The notes beneath the pieces were generated by a model. The model saw nothing but the letters and a program-made list of their open reading frames with translations. It was not told the origin of the DNA and ran no database searches. Shown in pieces: positions 1-8,427 of a stretch of DNA of 24,180 bases (position 1 is the stretch's first letter; each line of letters opens with the position of its first letter). This stretch comes from Gemmatimonadota bacterium. GTDB lineage: Bacteria > Gemmatimonadota > Gemmatimonadetes > Palauibacterales > Palauibacteraceae. A program made the position numbers and the translations under genes. The stretch spans positions 1 to 24,180 of the forward strand of contig JAOTWC010000002.1 in assembly GCA_029863105.1 (NCBI GenBank), written 5' to 3'.

Positions 1-742
1 GCCAGACCATGCCTGCCATGTCCGGCAGGTGTCGGGGTGCGAACACGGCTATGTCCAGCAGCCCGTCCTGAAAGTCGGACCGTGGCGCCACCATCACCTC
101 GACCGGCAGCGACCCGGCTCCTATCAGGCCGGCGTTGGCGAGCAGCACCATGGCCGCCTCCACTTCGATGACCTGGTCGTCAGCGTGGATGACGTACTTG
201 GCGCTCTTGGACGCTATGACGTGTTTGATTCCCGAGTAGAAGTAGGCGAGAATTCCAATCCGGTTCTTGAGCTCTGCCGTGGCACTCGCCATGACCTCCG
301 CGTCCAGTCCCGCCCCCGCGATCAGGCTGAAGTACTCATCCCCGAAACGCCCCAGGTCTATTGCCTCGACATTGCCTTCGACAGCGACTCGTACGGCATC
401 CTCGAGTGAATCCGGAATTCCGAAGTTCAGCGCCAACTGGTTGCCCGTCCCGAACGGCAGGATCGCAACCGGGATTCCGGTGCGGGCCGTACCCCTCAGG
501 GCCAGCGCGATCGTCCCGTCTCCGCCCGCCGCGACGACTGTCCGGTACCCGAGTTCCACAGCCTGCCGGACGACCCGGAGACCTTCTTCCTCGGATTTCG
601 TCTCCACGATGTCGAAGGAAACTCCCTGAGCGGCCATCGCGCCGCCAATTCGCCGACGCAACTGACCAGGTTGCCCGCCAGTCGCCTTGTGGTTGAGCAG
701 CACCAGGAAGCGATCGGTGAACGGAATTGGAAACTCAGACAT
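1..742 (-). CDS. Diacylglycerol/lipid kinase family protein (partial, 3' end beyond left edge)
   Basis: This ORF is open to the left edge, with 247 codons visible. It belongs to the diacylglycerol kinase catalytic-domain family (YegS/DgkB/BmrU-like), soluble enzymes that phosphorylate lipids with ATP. Seen: an N-terminal strand with LVLLNHKATGG (residues 13-23), where the family has its nucleotide-binding NPxAG segment; the signature GGDGT at residues 73-77; PFGTGNQLALNFGIP from residue 97, matching the family's GTGNxLAxxLGIP; and a DGLLD motif near residue 227. The ATG at 742-740 starts just before the first strand. I see no strong Shine-Dalgarno sequence in front of it. A 104-base gap separates it from tamB upstream, so it may be expressed separately. 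The substrate could be diacylglycerol, phosphatidylglycerol, a sphingoid base or another lipid; the sequence does not decide. Confidence 0.88.
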   Translation of the reverse strand, partial: MSEFPIPFTDRFLVLLNHKATGGQPGQLRRRIGGAMAAQGVSFDIVETKSEEEGLRVVRQAVELGYRTVVAAGGDGTIALALRGTARTGIPVAILPFGTGNQLALNFGIPDSLEDAVRVAVEGNVEAIDLGRFGDEYFSLIAGAGLDAEVMASATAELKNRIGILAYFYSGIKHVIASKSAKYVIHADDQVIEVEAAMVLLANAGLIGAGSLPVEVMVAPRSDFQDGLLDIAVFAPRHLPDMAGMVW

Positions 743-783
743 CGAAGCGAGCGCTCACGCAGGCCATTCCTGTTCGTGATTGA

Positions 784-804
784 ATCTTCGGGAACCCGAA
801 AGAT
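784..804. other. Imperfect inverted repeat (possible RNA hairpin) between tamB and the lipid kinase gene
   Basis: The plus strand reads ATCTTCGGG, AA, then CCCGAAAGAT. This gives nine base pairs with one bulged base and a very tight loop. It lies in the 104-base gap 743-846. No T-run follows it on the minus (transcribed) strand, so it is not a standard intrinsic terminator. It could be a 3'-end stabilising hairpin or an attenuator, or chance. The rest of this gap shows no feature I can support. Confidence 0.35.
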
Positions 805-846
805 ATGGTCGCAGGCTTTGTGTAGCACACGGACTGGCCGTTCCGA

Positions 847-3800
847 TCAGAAATCCCACTCCCGGAACAGCATCAGACCCCAGGTTCGATTGCTGAACGC
901 ATCCAGGCTGTTGCCGTACGCGGAATAGCGGCGAGCCCGATCTTCGGTGGCGAACTCGAGCCGCCAGTTCGGAAGGAAGCTCCACTCGACCGCTGCCCCC
1001 GGAAGCAGCCCGCCGAGGGGCTGGGTGGCCCGTATGAAGACGTCGGGCGTCAGGTAACGCCCGATCTCGACTTCCGTGCCGTACAGCAGACTGCGCGTGG
1101 TACCTCCTCCTCCGAGGCCGGTTCCGCCTGATCCCGTCGACCGGATGTCGAGATAGTCGATCAACCCTACGCCGCCGACGAGCACTTGCGAGAACCCGCT
1201 TCCCACCTGGCCCAGCAATCCTTCCCGGACGATCGCGGTTGCAAACTCTCCACCCTCGGCCCCGGCGCCAATGCACGGGCTGGAGAACAGGAGATAACAG
1301 ATCCGCTCCGGCTGGGGCAGCGGGGGAGTACTGCTCGTTGTCATGGTGGGAGCGAGCGACGTTCCACCGACGTGCACGGACACCTCGACGGGGCCCAGGT
1401 CCGAGCGAGTCCTGAACACGGCATCGATGTCCAGATTGGGGTCCATTCCAGGGGATCCGACGAACGTGACGGCCCCCCGGCTGATTTGCAGCTGCCGGGA
1501 CAGGAGACTCGAAATGTCGCTGCTCGACCCGAACGAGTAGCGGAAACTACCTCGCGGCAGGCGGAGCGTGCCGAACGCCACCAGCTCGCGCGTCGCGCGG
1601 TCCATGCGCACGTCCAGCGTGCCGGCAAGCTCGACTTCCAACGCATCGGATCGCAGCCACAGCGCCGGTCCGACCTCGAATCTCGTGTCCATACGCAGAT
1701 TCTGCAGGAACGGATTCTGGACGGACTTGAACAACCGCTGTTCCATCGCGATCGTCGTGTCGATCAGGGCGTAAATCGCGGGATCGGACAGGTCAACGGC
1801 CTGCCGGTGGCGCAGGAAGCGCTCGGTTCGGATGTCCCCTTCCGACAGCTGGAATCGGCCCGTGAGCTCCGGACTCCGGTAGCTGCCGCCGAGTTCTCCC
1901 TGGCCGTCGAGCCGCACGCTGGCGGTCCGGCGATTGAGGCCCCGGAAACCCTCGGCGCTGAGACGCAGATTCAGGCCGATATCGCTGAGTCTTTCCAGGC
2001 GCAGTGCACCTTTGACGTTCACAGATCCGCCCGCGGACGACCGGATGTTGAGCGTATCGATCCTCGCCAGCGCACCGGCGTACACCACACGGCCCTCGAT
2101 GCCCTCGAGACGGATTCCGAGACCAGGTACGAACATCGCCGCGCGGTGGACCTGAGTGTCTCCGTCGAACCGGAGAGCGGAAGGTTCGCCCGTTACGTCG
2201 AACCGGCCGCGCGCGTATCCCGTGACGTCCCGAACGGTCGTGAACCCGATACCAAGGGCGTCGAGGGGCATGCTGTCGACGACGACGGTCAGGCTCAGAG
2301 GATCGTCGAGCATCCGTCGTTCGATGTCCCGCAGCGAGAGATCGGTGCGCAGGAATCCGTCCACGCGGCCCAGTTCGAGTCCGCGCGCCGTGACCGCCAG
2401 GGCGATCGCCAGCCGACGGCCGGAATAGCTGAAATCGCCCGTCAGGCCGTCGTAGCTGATCCCTTGGATTGTCGGATTCGAGATATCCAGATGGGCATCC
2501 CACAGCGGGGCGTCCGCCGTCCCGCGCACCGTCGCCCCGAAGGTGAGTTCCCCGCCGATATCGTGCGGATTGCCAAAGAACTCGAGGGCATTCTCGAGTC
2601 GAATTCCGCGTGCCGCGACGTCCAGCACCGCCTGACCGGAGTCCGGGATCACACCATCAACCTGGAGCAGGGCGCCGTCGCTGCCGAGCAGCGTTACGTC
2701 ACGTGTCGAGAATCCTCCGGTCCCGTGAACGATCATTGCCGTGTCCCGCAGGGCGAAGGAACGCTGGCCCAGCTGCACATCCAGCCGATCCAACTGCACG
2801 CGCGTTTCTTCCTCCGTCCAGTCGAGCCCGGCCGAAACTTCGAGCGACACGCTCGTGTCGCGCCGCGCGCTGAGGCGCAGGTCGCTCCGGGCTGTGTCAT
2901 ATCGCTCCCAGCGCACATTCAGCTGATCGAGGAATCGGCCGAACACGGTCGCGTTCTCGGCTTCCACGCGGGCCGTGGCCGTGCCCAAATCCCGTGGATC
3001 CGGGACGTCTACCGTCAGTTGCAGAGAATCCGCGCCGTAACCGGCATACTCGAACCTGCGCGCGTTGGCCCGTCCTCCGAAGGAGAAATGTTCGAGATTG
3101 CCGTACAGAACGCCGCGTGCGCTGGCGGTTCCCGCCACCGTGTCCGGCGGCGCAGGCCCGCCCCCCGGATCGGGCGGGCCGTTTCCGGGCTGCGGATCGG
3201 CGACGTCGAACCGCTCGAACAGATCGCTGACGTCCGCGGGTGTGCGGGCCGGGTTGCGTCCCGGTACGATCCAGGCGTTCCATGACGCCAGGTCGGGCAG
3301 GTCGGCGTCGAGGATGAGTGATCCGCTGGTTTCCGACGTCAGGCCGAAAGACCCGCGCCCGTCAACCGAGCCGGCGGACGTTCGCAACGCAAACGTGTCG
3401 GCGACGGCGAGACCTTCCGACATCGTAAAACGAATCAGGCTCGAATCTACGCGGGCGCCTTCGAACAGCGAGGGAAGAATCACCAGGTCGAAATTGGCCC
3501 TGAGCGTGGCCGGATCCGTGCCCACGCCCACGATGTGCCCCTCCACCGCCAGGCTCGTGGCCGGACCGCCCTCTATCCACTGCGTCAGCTGGAGATCGCG
3601 GGCCAGCAGCCTCGCGTCGTAGGTCTTTACGTCGGACTCCACATCGAACCTGCCGTCGAAATTCAGCAAACCCCGCGGCGTTCTGAGGTCGGCGACGACA
3701 CGCAGGTCGTCGAGGCGTCCCTCGGCCGACAGGGGACCGCGGACTTCGCCCACGAGGTCGATGTTCGGGAGCCACGGCTGCACGGCGGGCACGGCCAGTG

Positions 3801-5397
3801 GCTGCAGATTGAGCTGTACATCGAGCATCGAACGGCCGGGCGCTGAGACGTCGATCGCACCATCACCCGACACCGACGAAACTAGTCCCCCGCGTAACCG
3901 ATGCTCCGCGTCGAAGACAAACGCCATTCTTCCGCCGGCGATCCCGTCGAGCGTTGCCCGTCCGGTCGCCCGGCCGGCGAATCGTGACTCGAGTCCCACG
4001 GCGAGAGTCCACCGAGGCTCGAACTGTCTCATGTCGAGCACCAGCGACCGCATCCGTCGGGGCTCGACGAGGGCCAGTCCACCGCTGACCTGCAGATGGG
4101 ACGGCGGTAAGGAATCCGCCGCGGGCAGGTCGCTGAGCTCAAGATCCGCTGTCAAATCGAGCAGGGTAATGGGACCGCGCCCGCTGACCGGTCCCGAGAC
4201 GAGTCCGTCGATCAGCGATTCTCGCCCCAGCACTTCGTCGACCATCGCCAGGCGTACCGGGCGCAAGGTAAGATCCAGGCTCTCGAACCGGGGTGGCTCC
4301 TCGAGGTGCAGTTCGAATCTCCCGCCAATTCGGGACTCATCGATTCGGACGTCGGCCTGAATGATCTCCGTGACGAGGACGGCATCCGGCCTCGTGTGGA
4401 GGCGCAGGCCAGCCGGACCGCCTCCCCGGTTGGGCAGGGGGACGGGGAGCCACTGCAGGTCCTCGAAGCCGAGCGGCTCCGCCTGCAGGTCGAACGCGAA
4501 CGCGACCGGGCTCGACGGAACCACCCACCCCTCACCCCGGAAGGAGCTGGTCGGGGACTCCAAGCGATCGATCCGGATTTCGACGGAATCTCGGAACGTC
4601 GCGACGCCGGTGAACCGCTGGATGTCCAGGACCTGGGTCACGGCGGCCGCCCGTGTGCGGATTCCTTCCATCTCGATATGCATGGGCCGGAGGGGATCGA
4701 CGAGACGCACCAGCGGAAACAAGCCTGACAGTGAGTCCAGCCGAACGACTCGTTCGTACGCGTCCGGTCCCGAGGCCTCTACGCGCCACAGGGCCTCGCC
4801 ACTCAGGCCCCGTGCGATGTGTGAGGCCCTCGCCGCACCTGACAGATCAGCACCCCACGGAGTGCGGACCTCGATCGTGCCCTCACGCACCGCGAGGTCC
4901 GTCAGGAGAACCCGTGTCGAGCCCGGCCCGGCACCCTCGTCACCCGCAAAGATGCGATCGTGACTCCAGACTCCCGCAGAATCCTGGTGCAGCAGCAGCC
5001 GTGCCCTGGCGGTTGAAACGGCTCGAAACCTGTAAGTTCCCGACAGCAGGCCGAGCGGATTGTACTCCATGCGCACGCTGTCCAGGGCCACGAACTCTTC
5101 GCCGTCGGACCCCCGGATCACGAACCGGTCCAGGAGTACGCTGGACAGCAGATTGCCGCCAAGAATCGGCCCGAACTCCACGTCTCCATTGACGATTCGA
5201 TCGAGTTCCGCCTCCACGAAAGACGCCACGGCCTGCCGTCCGACGACAGTCTGGGTCAGCAGAATGGAACCGGCGGCCAGCGTCAGCGAGACGATGCCGA
5301 CGACGGCGAGCAGGATTCGGGCACCGGCACCCAACGTGCGACGCACGGAACCGTGGTCGGGAGGAGCCTCCGAGCCGAACCCCTCCGGCAGGATCAT
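847..5397 (-). CDS. tamB: Translocation and assembly module protein TamB (DUF490), inner-membrane anchored
   Basis: TamB is a very long protein anchored in the inner membrane and spanning the periplasm. With TamA it supports outer-membrane protein assembly, and in current models lipid transport. The product is 1516 residues, a little longer than E. coli TamB (about 1260). Seen: one membrane segment at about residues 27-48, then over 1,000 residues of repeating amphipathic strands typical of a beta-taco groove. A Pro/Gly-rich linker lies near residue 740. The C-terminal DUF490 region includes LRLPRGSFRYSFG and a later RICYLLFSSPCIG stretch. The protein ends in an aromatic residue (EWDF). The ATG at 5397 lies one base after the tamA stop (TGA-G-ATG). 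The longer reading from 5487 would sit inside tamA and adds only an Arg/Ser-rich, signal-less extension, so I reject it. The tamA neighbour supports the call. Confidence 0.9.
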   Translation of the reverse strand: MILPEGFGSEAPPDHGSVRRTLGAGARILLAVVGIVSLTLAAGSILLTQTVVGRQAVASFVEAELDRIVNGDVEFGPILGGNLLSSVLLDRFVIRGSDGEEFVALDSVRMEYNPLGLLSGTYRFRAVSTARARLLLHQDSAGVWSHDRIFAGDEGAGPGSTRVLLTDLAVREGTIEVRTPWGADLSGAARASHIARGLSGEALWRVEASGPDAYERVVRLDSLSGLFPLVRLVDPLRPMHIEMEGIRTRAAAVTQVLDIQRFTGVATFRDSVEIRIDRLESPTSSFRGEGWVVPSSPVAFAFDLQAEPLGFEDLQWLPVPLPNRGGGPAGLRLHTRPDAVLVTEIIQADVRIDESRIGGRFELHLEEPPRFESLDLTLRPVRLAMVDEVLGRESLIDGLVSGPVSGRGPITLLDLTADLELSDLPAADSLPPSHLQVSGGLALVEPRRMRSLVLDMRQFEPRWTLAVGLESRFAGRATGRATLDGIAGGRMAFVFDAEHRLRGGLVSSVSGDGAIDVSAPGRSMLDVQLNLQPLAVPAVQPWLPNIDLVGEVRGPLSAEGRLDDLRVVADLRTPRGLLNFDGRFDVESDVKTYDARLLARDLQLTQWIEGGPATSLAVEGHIVGVGTDPATLRANFDLVILPSLFEGARVDSSLIRFTMSEGLAVADTFALRTSAGSVDGRGSFGLTSETSGSLILDADLPDLASWNAWIVPGRNPARTPADVSDLFERFDVADPQPGNGPPDPGGGPAPPDTVAGTASARGVLYGNLEHFSFGGRANARRFEYAGYGADSLQLTVDVPDPRDLGTATARVEAENATVFGRFLDQLNVRWERYDTARSDLRLSARRDTSVSLEVSAGLDWTEEETRVQLDRLDVQLGQRSFALRDTAMIVHGTGGFSTRDVTLLGSDGALLQVDGVIPDSGQAVLDVAARGIRLENALEFFGNPHDIGGELTFGATVRGTADAPLWDAHLDISNPTIQGISYDGLTGDFSYSGRRLAIALAVTARGLELGRVDGFLRTDLSLRDIERRMLDDPLSLTVVVDSMPLDALGIGFTTVRDVTGYARGRFDVTGEPSALRFDGDTQVHRAAMFVPGLGIRLEGIEGRVVYAGALARIDTLNIRSSAGGSVNVKGALRLERLSDIGLNLRLSAEGFRGLNRRTASVRLDGQGELGGSYRSPELTGRFQLSEGDIRTERFLRHRQAVDLSDPAIYALIDTTIAMEQRLFKSVQNPFLQNLRMDTRFEVGPALWLRSDALEVELAGTLDVRMDRATRELVAFGTLRLPRGSFRYSFGSSSDISSLLSRQLQISRGAVTFVGSPGMDPNLDIDAVFRTRSDLGPVEVSVHVGGTSLAPTMTTSSTPPLPQPERICYLLFSSPCIGAGAEGGEFATAIVREGLLGQVGSGFSQVLVGGVGLIDYLDIRSTGSGGTGLGGGGTTRSLLYGTEVEIGRYLTPDVFIRATQPLGGLLPGAAVEWSFLPNWRLEFATEDRARRYSAYGNSLDAFSNRTWGLMLFREWDF

Positions 5398-5398
5398 C

Positions 5399-7588
5399 TC
5401 AGAATGCCTCGCCGATCGACACCTGGAGCTGCAGACGGCGGGCGATCTCGAGCAGCACCCCGGGGTCGTCGTCGGTGAACGGGTCAAACCGGATCGTCCG
5501 GTTCAGCTCCTGGATGTCCCCTCCTTCGAGGACGGCCACGACAGGCCGGTCCGCCGGTCCGGACGGATCGTACCCCAGGTCCAGGCGCAAGGGACCGATC
5601 GGGCTTCGGAACCGGACGCCGACGCCGGGCGTGGCCACGACCTTCGTGCGGATTCCGAGGCTTTGCCATACCTGGCCGACATCCACGAAGCTGACGAACG
5701 TCCAGCGGTCACCGATGGCGGTCCGCAGCTCGAGGCTTGCCTCGAGTACGGCGTTCCCTCCTGCCGGCCGCTGATCGAACGCCCGTGCGGAGAGTCCTTC
5801 CACGCACGCATTCAGATCCAGATCCGGACAATCGGCGTTTGCGTCGACGACGAGTACCGTCGGACCCAGCAGGTTTGCGCCGAATCCCCGCACGCTCTCC
5901 GCCCCACCGGCAAAGAAACGCTTCCGGGGATGGATGATCTCATCCGTTGTGCCCGCCTCGAATGTCTGTGAGGGTAGCGCGTCGATGGAACCGAATCGGA
6001 TATGCCCGGCCAGCACCGTAGAGTTCGTCAACCGCTTGAATGCGGCGCCGCTGAGCGTTGCCCGCAGGTACCGATAGTCGGATCCGGTCACCAAGCCTGC
6101 GTGCTCGAGTCCGGTCGCCACATAGAATCCGCGACTCGGCGAAAACCGGTCGTCGGTCCGGTCCAGCGCCCACAGCAGGCCCAGGGGCGATAGCCAGCGC
6201 TGCTCGGACAGCACGCCGATGTCCTCGGGATCGCAGAAGCCGAAGTTCACGCAGAAGTAGATGTCCGCCGATTGCACGCCAAACGAAGTCAATTCCGGGC
6301 TCACCGATGCCGTGAGCGACATGCTCGGTGAGAACCGGTGGGTAAACGCCAGTTCGCCGCCGGCGCTGGTTCGTACGAACAGGTCTGGGACGGTTTCCTT
6401 CTCTGCATAAACCGTCGTGCGCAGCGAATTCTTCCCGCCGCGAAACACGGGCTGTTCGAACGCCGCTTCGGCGCGGAAATTCAGCTCCTGAAAAATTCCG
6501 TCCGGACTGACGTCCGTGCAGGGAAAGCTGCCCTCAAGTTGTCCGGCAAACAGGTTCGACAGCCTCGTCGTCAGGCGGAGAACGCGTCCCTGGCCCAGGA
6601 AATTGCGATTCGTAAGACGGGCCTGCAGCTGTCCGCACTCGTCCGTTTCCATGCCGAAGCCGATCCCCACGGTTCGCTTGGGTGCGGCCGCCACCTGGAT
6701 TCGCAGATCGATGAGCGTATCGGTGTCGGAGCGTCGCTCAGACGTTACAGTCGCGAAGCGGATCGCTTCGAGATTATAGAGGCGACGCTGGCTTTGAATG
6801 ATCTCGCCGTCCCGGAAGATGTCGCCCGACTCGAACGATAGCAGCGACCGAATGATCTCATCTCCGACATCACCCGCACCCTCGATGCGGATCTCGCCGA
6901 TTCTCACGCGGGGGCCGGTGTCGATGCGCAGCGTCACCTCTGCCGCGCGGGACCCGCGTGGCACGAAGTAATCCCGCAGGACGGTGGCGTTGACATAACC
7001 GAGTGCTCGGAGCGCCTCCGTCAGCCGGCCTTCGCCACGCGCCAGATTGGAGAGATCGAGAGGATCTCCGGCCCCGATCGCGAGGAGTTCGGCCTGACGC
7101 TTTTCATCCAGGATTCCTTCGGCACCGAGGACCGTGAACTCCCGAATCAGTGTGGGATCCCCCTCGGCTACCACGAACGAGATTCGAGCCTTTCCGTTCT
7201 CTCGGGTCACGACGGTGTCAACCGTCGCCTCGCGGTATCCGCGCTGGCGATAGAACAGCTGCAACCGCAACAGATCGAGCGGAAGCTCCGGCTCGCTCAG
7301 GTACTTCCGGCTGTGCGCGAAACCCCAGTCAGTCAGCGGACAGATCGGAAGTGGAAACACGAACGCGAACGTCCGGCAGCTCGTAACCTGGGTGAGAATG
7401 GCCTTGGCCAGTTCCGCATCCGAAAACCTCTCGACCCCCTGAAAGGCGATCTCGACGACTTCCGGCTCGCCCAGATCCTGGGCGGGGCCGGGAGTCGCAG
7501 CCCACGCTGCGTGTGCGATCCCGGCGAGGAAGAACACCCGCGTCGGACGGGCGCCCAGGCCGAACGCCGAACCCCGTCTTCGCCTCAC
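5399..7588 (-). CDS. tamA: Omp85-family outer-membrane assembly factor TamA (BamA/TamA superfamily)
   Basis: This is an outer-membrane beta-barrel protein with periplasmic POTRA domains that inserts barrel proteins or partners with TamB. The product is 729 residues. Seen: an Arg-rich N terminus and hydrophobic stretch with Ala-rich cleavage region (residues 1-37), consistent with a signal peptide; three POTRA-like units at about 43-142, 146-224 and 227-302; and a C-terminal barrel at about 305-729. The Omp85 lid-loop motif VRGF is at 566-569 and a late-barrel FVDVGQVW at 633-640. The last residue is Phe. Three POTRAs and the adjacent tamB favour TamA over BamA, which usually has five. The GTG start at 7588 overlaps the lgt stop (GTGA); the reading from 7810 lies inside lgt and lacks a signal peptide. 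Oddity: eight cysteines, including close pairs C446/C452 and C587/C595 and two in an insertion in POTRA1 (C71, C83). Confidence 0.88.
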   Translation of the reverse strand: MRRRRGSAFGLGARPTRVFFLAGIAHAAWAATPGPAQDLGEPEVVEIAFQGVERFSDAELAKAILTQVTSCRTFAFVFPLPICPLTDWGFAHSRKYLSEPELPLDLLRLQLFYRQRGYREATVDTVVTRENGKARISFVVAEGDPTLIREFTVLGAEGILDEKRQAELLAIGAGDPLDLSNLARGEGRLTEALRALGYVNATVLRDYFVPRGSRAAEVTLRIDTGPRVRIGEIRIEGAGDVGDEIIRSLLSFESGDIFRDGEIIQSQRRLYNLEAIRFATVTSERRSDTDTLIDLRIQVAAAPKRTVGIGFGMETDECGQLQARLTNRNFLGQGRVLRLTTRLSNLFAGQLEGSFPCTDVSPDGIFQELNFRAEAAFEQPVFRGGKNSLRTTVYAEKETVPDLFVRTSAGGELAFTHRFSPSMSLTASVSPELTSFGVQSADIYFCVNFGFCDPEDIGVLSEQRWLSPLGLLWALDRTDDRFSPSRGFYVATGLEHAGLVTGSDYRYLRATLSGAAFKRLTNSTVLAGHIRFGSIDALPSQTFEAGTTDEIIHPRKRFFAGGAESVRGFGANLLGPTVLVVDANADCPDLDLNACVEGLSARAFDQRPAGGNAVLEASLELRTAIGDRWTFVSFVDVGQVWQSLGIRTKVVATPGVGVRFRSPIGPLRLDLGYDPSGPADRPVVAVLEGGDIQELNRTIRFDPFTDDDPGVLLEIARRLQLQVSIGEAF

Positions 7589-8427
7589 GCCGCGGTCGCT
7601 CCGTCGGGTCGAATCGCTTCGCACCGCCGCATCATCCAGAAGCCTATGCCAACGAGAAACAGGCTGAGGACCTGTGCCAGGGTGAGGACTCCAAAGAACC
7701 GATCGTCTTTGGCCCGGAAGAACTCGACGGCGAACCGCTCCAGTCCCGCGAGGGCTACCCACAGGGAAAACAGCCAGCCGATCGGCTTTCCCCGGCCCCT
7801 CAGTCGCCACAGCGCGACGAAGATCAGCAGCGACAGACCGACTTCGTAGAGCTGCGTCGGATGCACGGCCAGTACGGTCGTGTCAGCAACGGACTCCGGA
7901 ATCGACACTCCGAACGCCTGCCGCAGATTGCCTGCCGTGCTCGGCGGAGATCCGTTCGGAAACGCGATTCCCACCCAACTGTCCGTGGGACGGCCATAGT
8001 CGTCGCCGACGAGAAAGCAGCCGACTCTCCCGATCGCGTAGGCCAGGGCCACACCGGGCGCGATCGTGTCGGCGATGATCCGCTTCGATTCTCCGCGCCG
8101 GTGGACCTGGTAGACCATGAGGGCCGTGGCTCCGAGCAGGCCGCCGTACCACACGAGACCGGCGCGCGAGAACAGCATCCCGAACGGATCCCGGGCGGTA
8201 AGGTCCCAATTGAGCACCACGTAGTAGAGCTTCGCGCCGACGATTCCGCCGATCAGAGCCCCCAGCAACAGGTCGCCCGCGAACTCCGGGTCTCTCCCAA
8301 CACGCGTCAGCTCATGACGAACCACCTGATACGCCGCCAGAAACGCGAGCGCCATCATCACGCCGAACGACGTGATCGTCAGCGAACCGATGAACGGGAT
8401 GTTGAGCGTGATCAGTTCCGGATACAT
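7585..8427 (-). CDS. lgt: Phosphatidylglycerol:prolipoprotein diacylglyceryl transferase
   Basis: Lgt is an inner-membrane enzyme that transfers diacylglycerol from phosphatidylglycerol to the lipobox cysteine of prolipoproteins, the first step of lipoprotein maturation. The product is 280 residues with about seven hydrophobic segments, normal for the family. Seen: the signature GRVGCFLVGDDYGRPTD at 133-149, HPTQLYE at 189-195 and GLVWYGGLLG at 90-99. Relative to E. coli, the HGG histidine is Tyr and the signature Asn is Cys. I recall similar variants in other phyla, so this does not argue against function. The ATG at 8427 follows GGGGA by four bases. The gene overlaps the end of tsaD by 16 bases, and its own stop is shared with the tamA start (GTGA). 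Grouping with tamA and tamB forms an envelope-biogenesis block. Confidence 0.95.
   Translation of the reverse strand: MYPELITLNIPFIGSLTITSFGVMMALAFLAAYQVVRHELTRVGRDPEFAGDLLLGALIGGIVGAKLYYVVLNWDLTARDPFGMLFSRAGLVWYGGLLGATALMVYQVHRRGESKRIIADTIAPGVALAYAIGRVGCFLVGDDYGRPTDSWVGIAFPNGSPPSTAGNLRQAFGVSIPESVADTTVLAVHPTQLYEVGLSLLIFVALWRLRGRGKPIGWLFSLWVALAGLERFAVEFFRAKDDRFFGVLTLAQVLSLFLVGIGFWMMRRCEAIRPDGATAA

Noticed and set aside
1186..3285. A 699-codon open frame on the plus strand opposite tamB
   Set aside because: Its translation is rich in Arg, His, Gln and Glu with no recognisable motif, and it is the antisense of a well-supported gene. Long antisense frames are expected at this GC content.
5398..5487. 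Upstream extension of tamB
   Set aside because: It lies within tamA coding sequence and adds Ser/Arg/Cys-rich residues before the natural membrane anchor; the ATG one base after the tamA stop is more plausible.
7589..7810. Upstream extension of tamA
   Set aside because: It lies within lgt and would bury the signal peptide; the GTG overlapping the lgt stop gives a proper N-terminal signal sequence.
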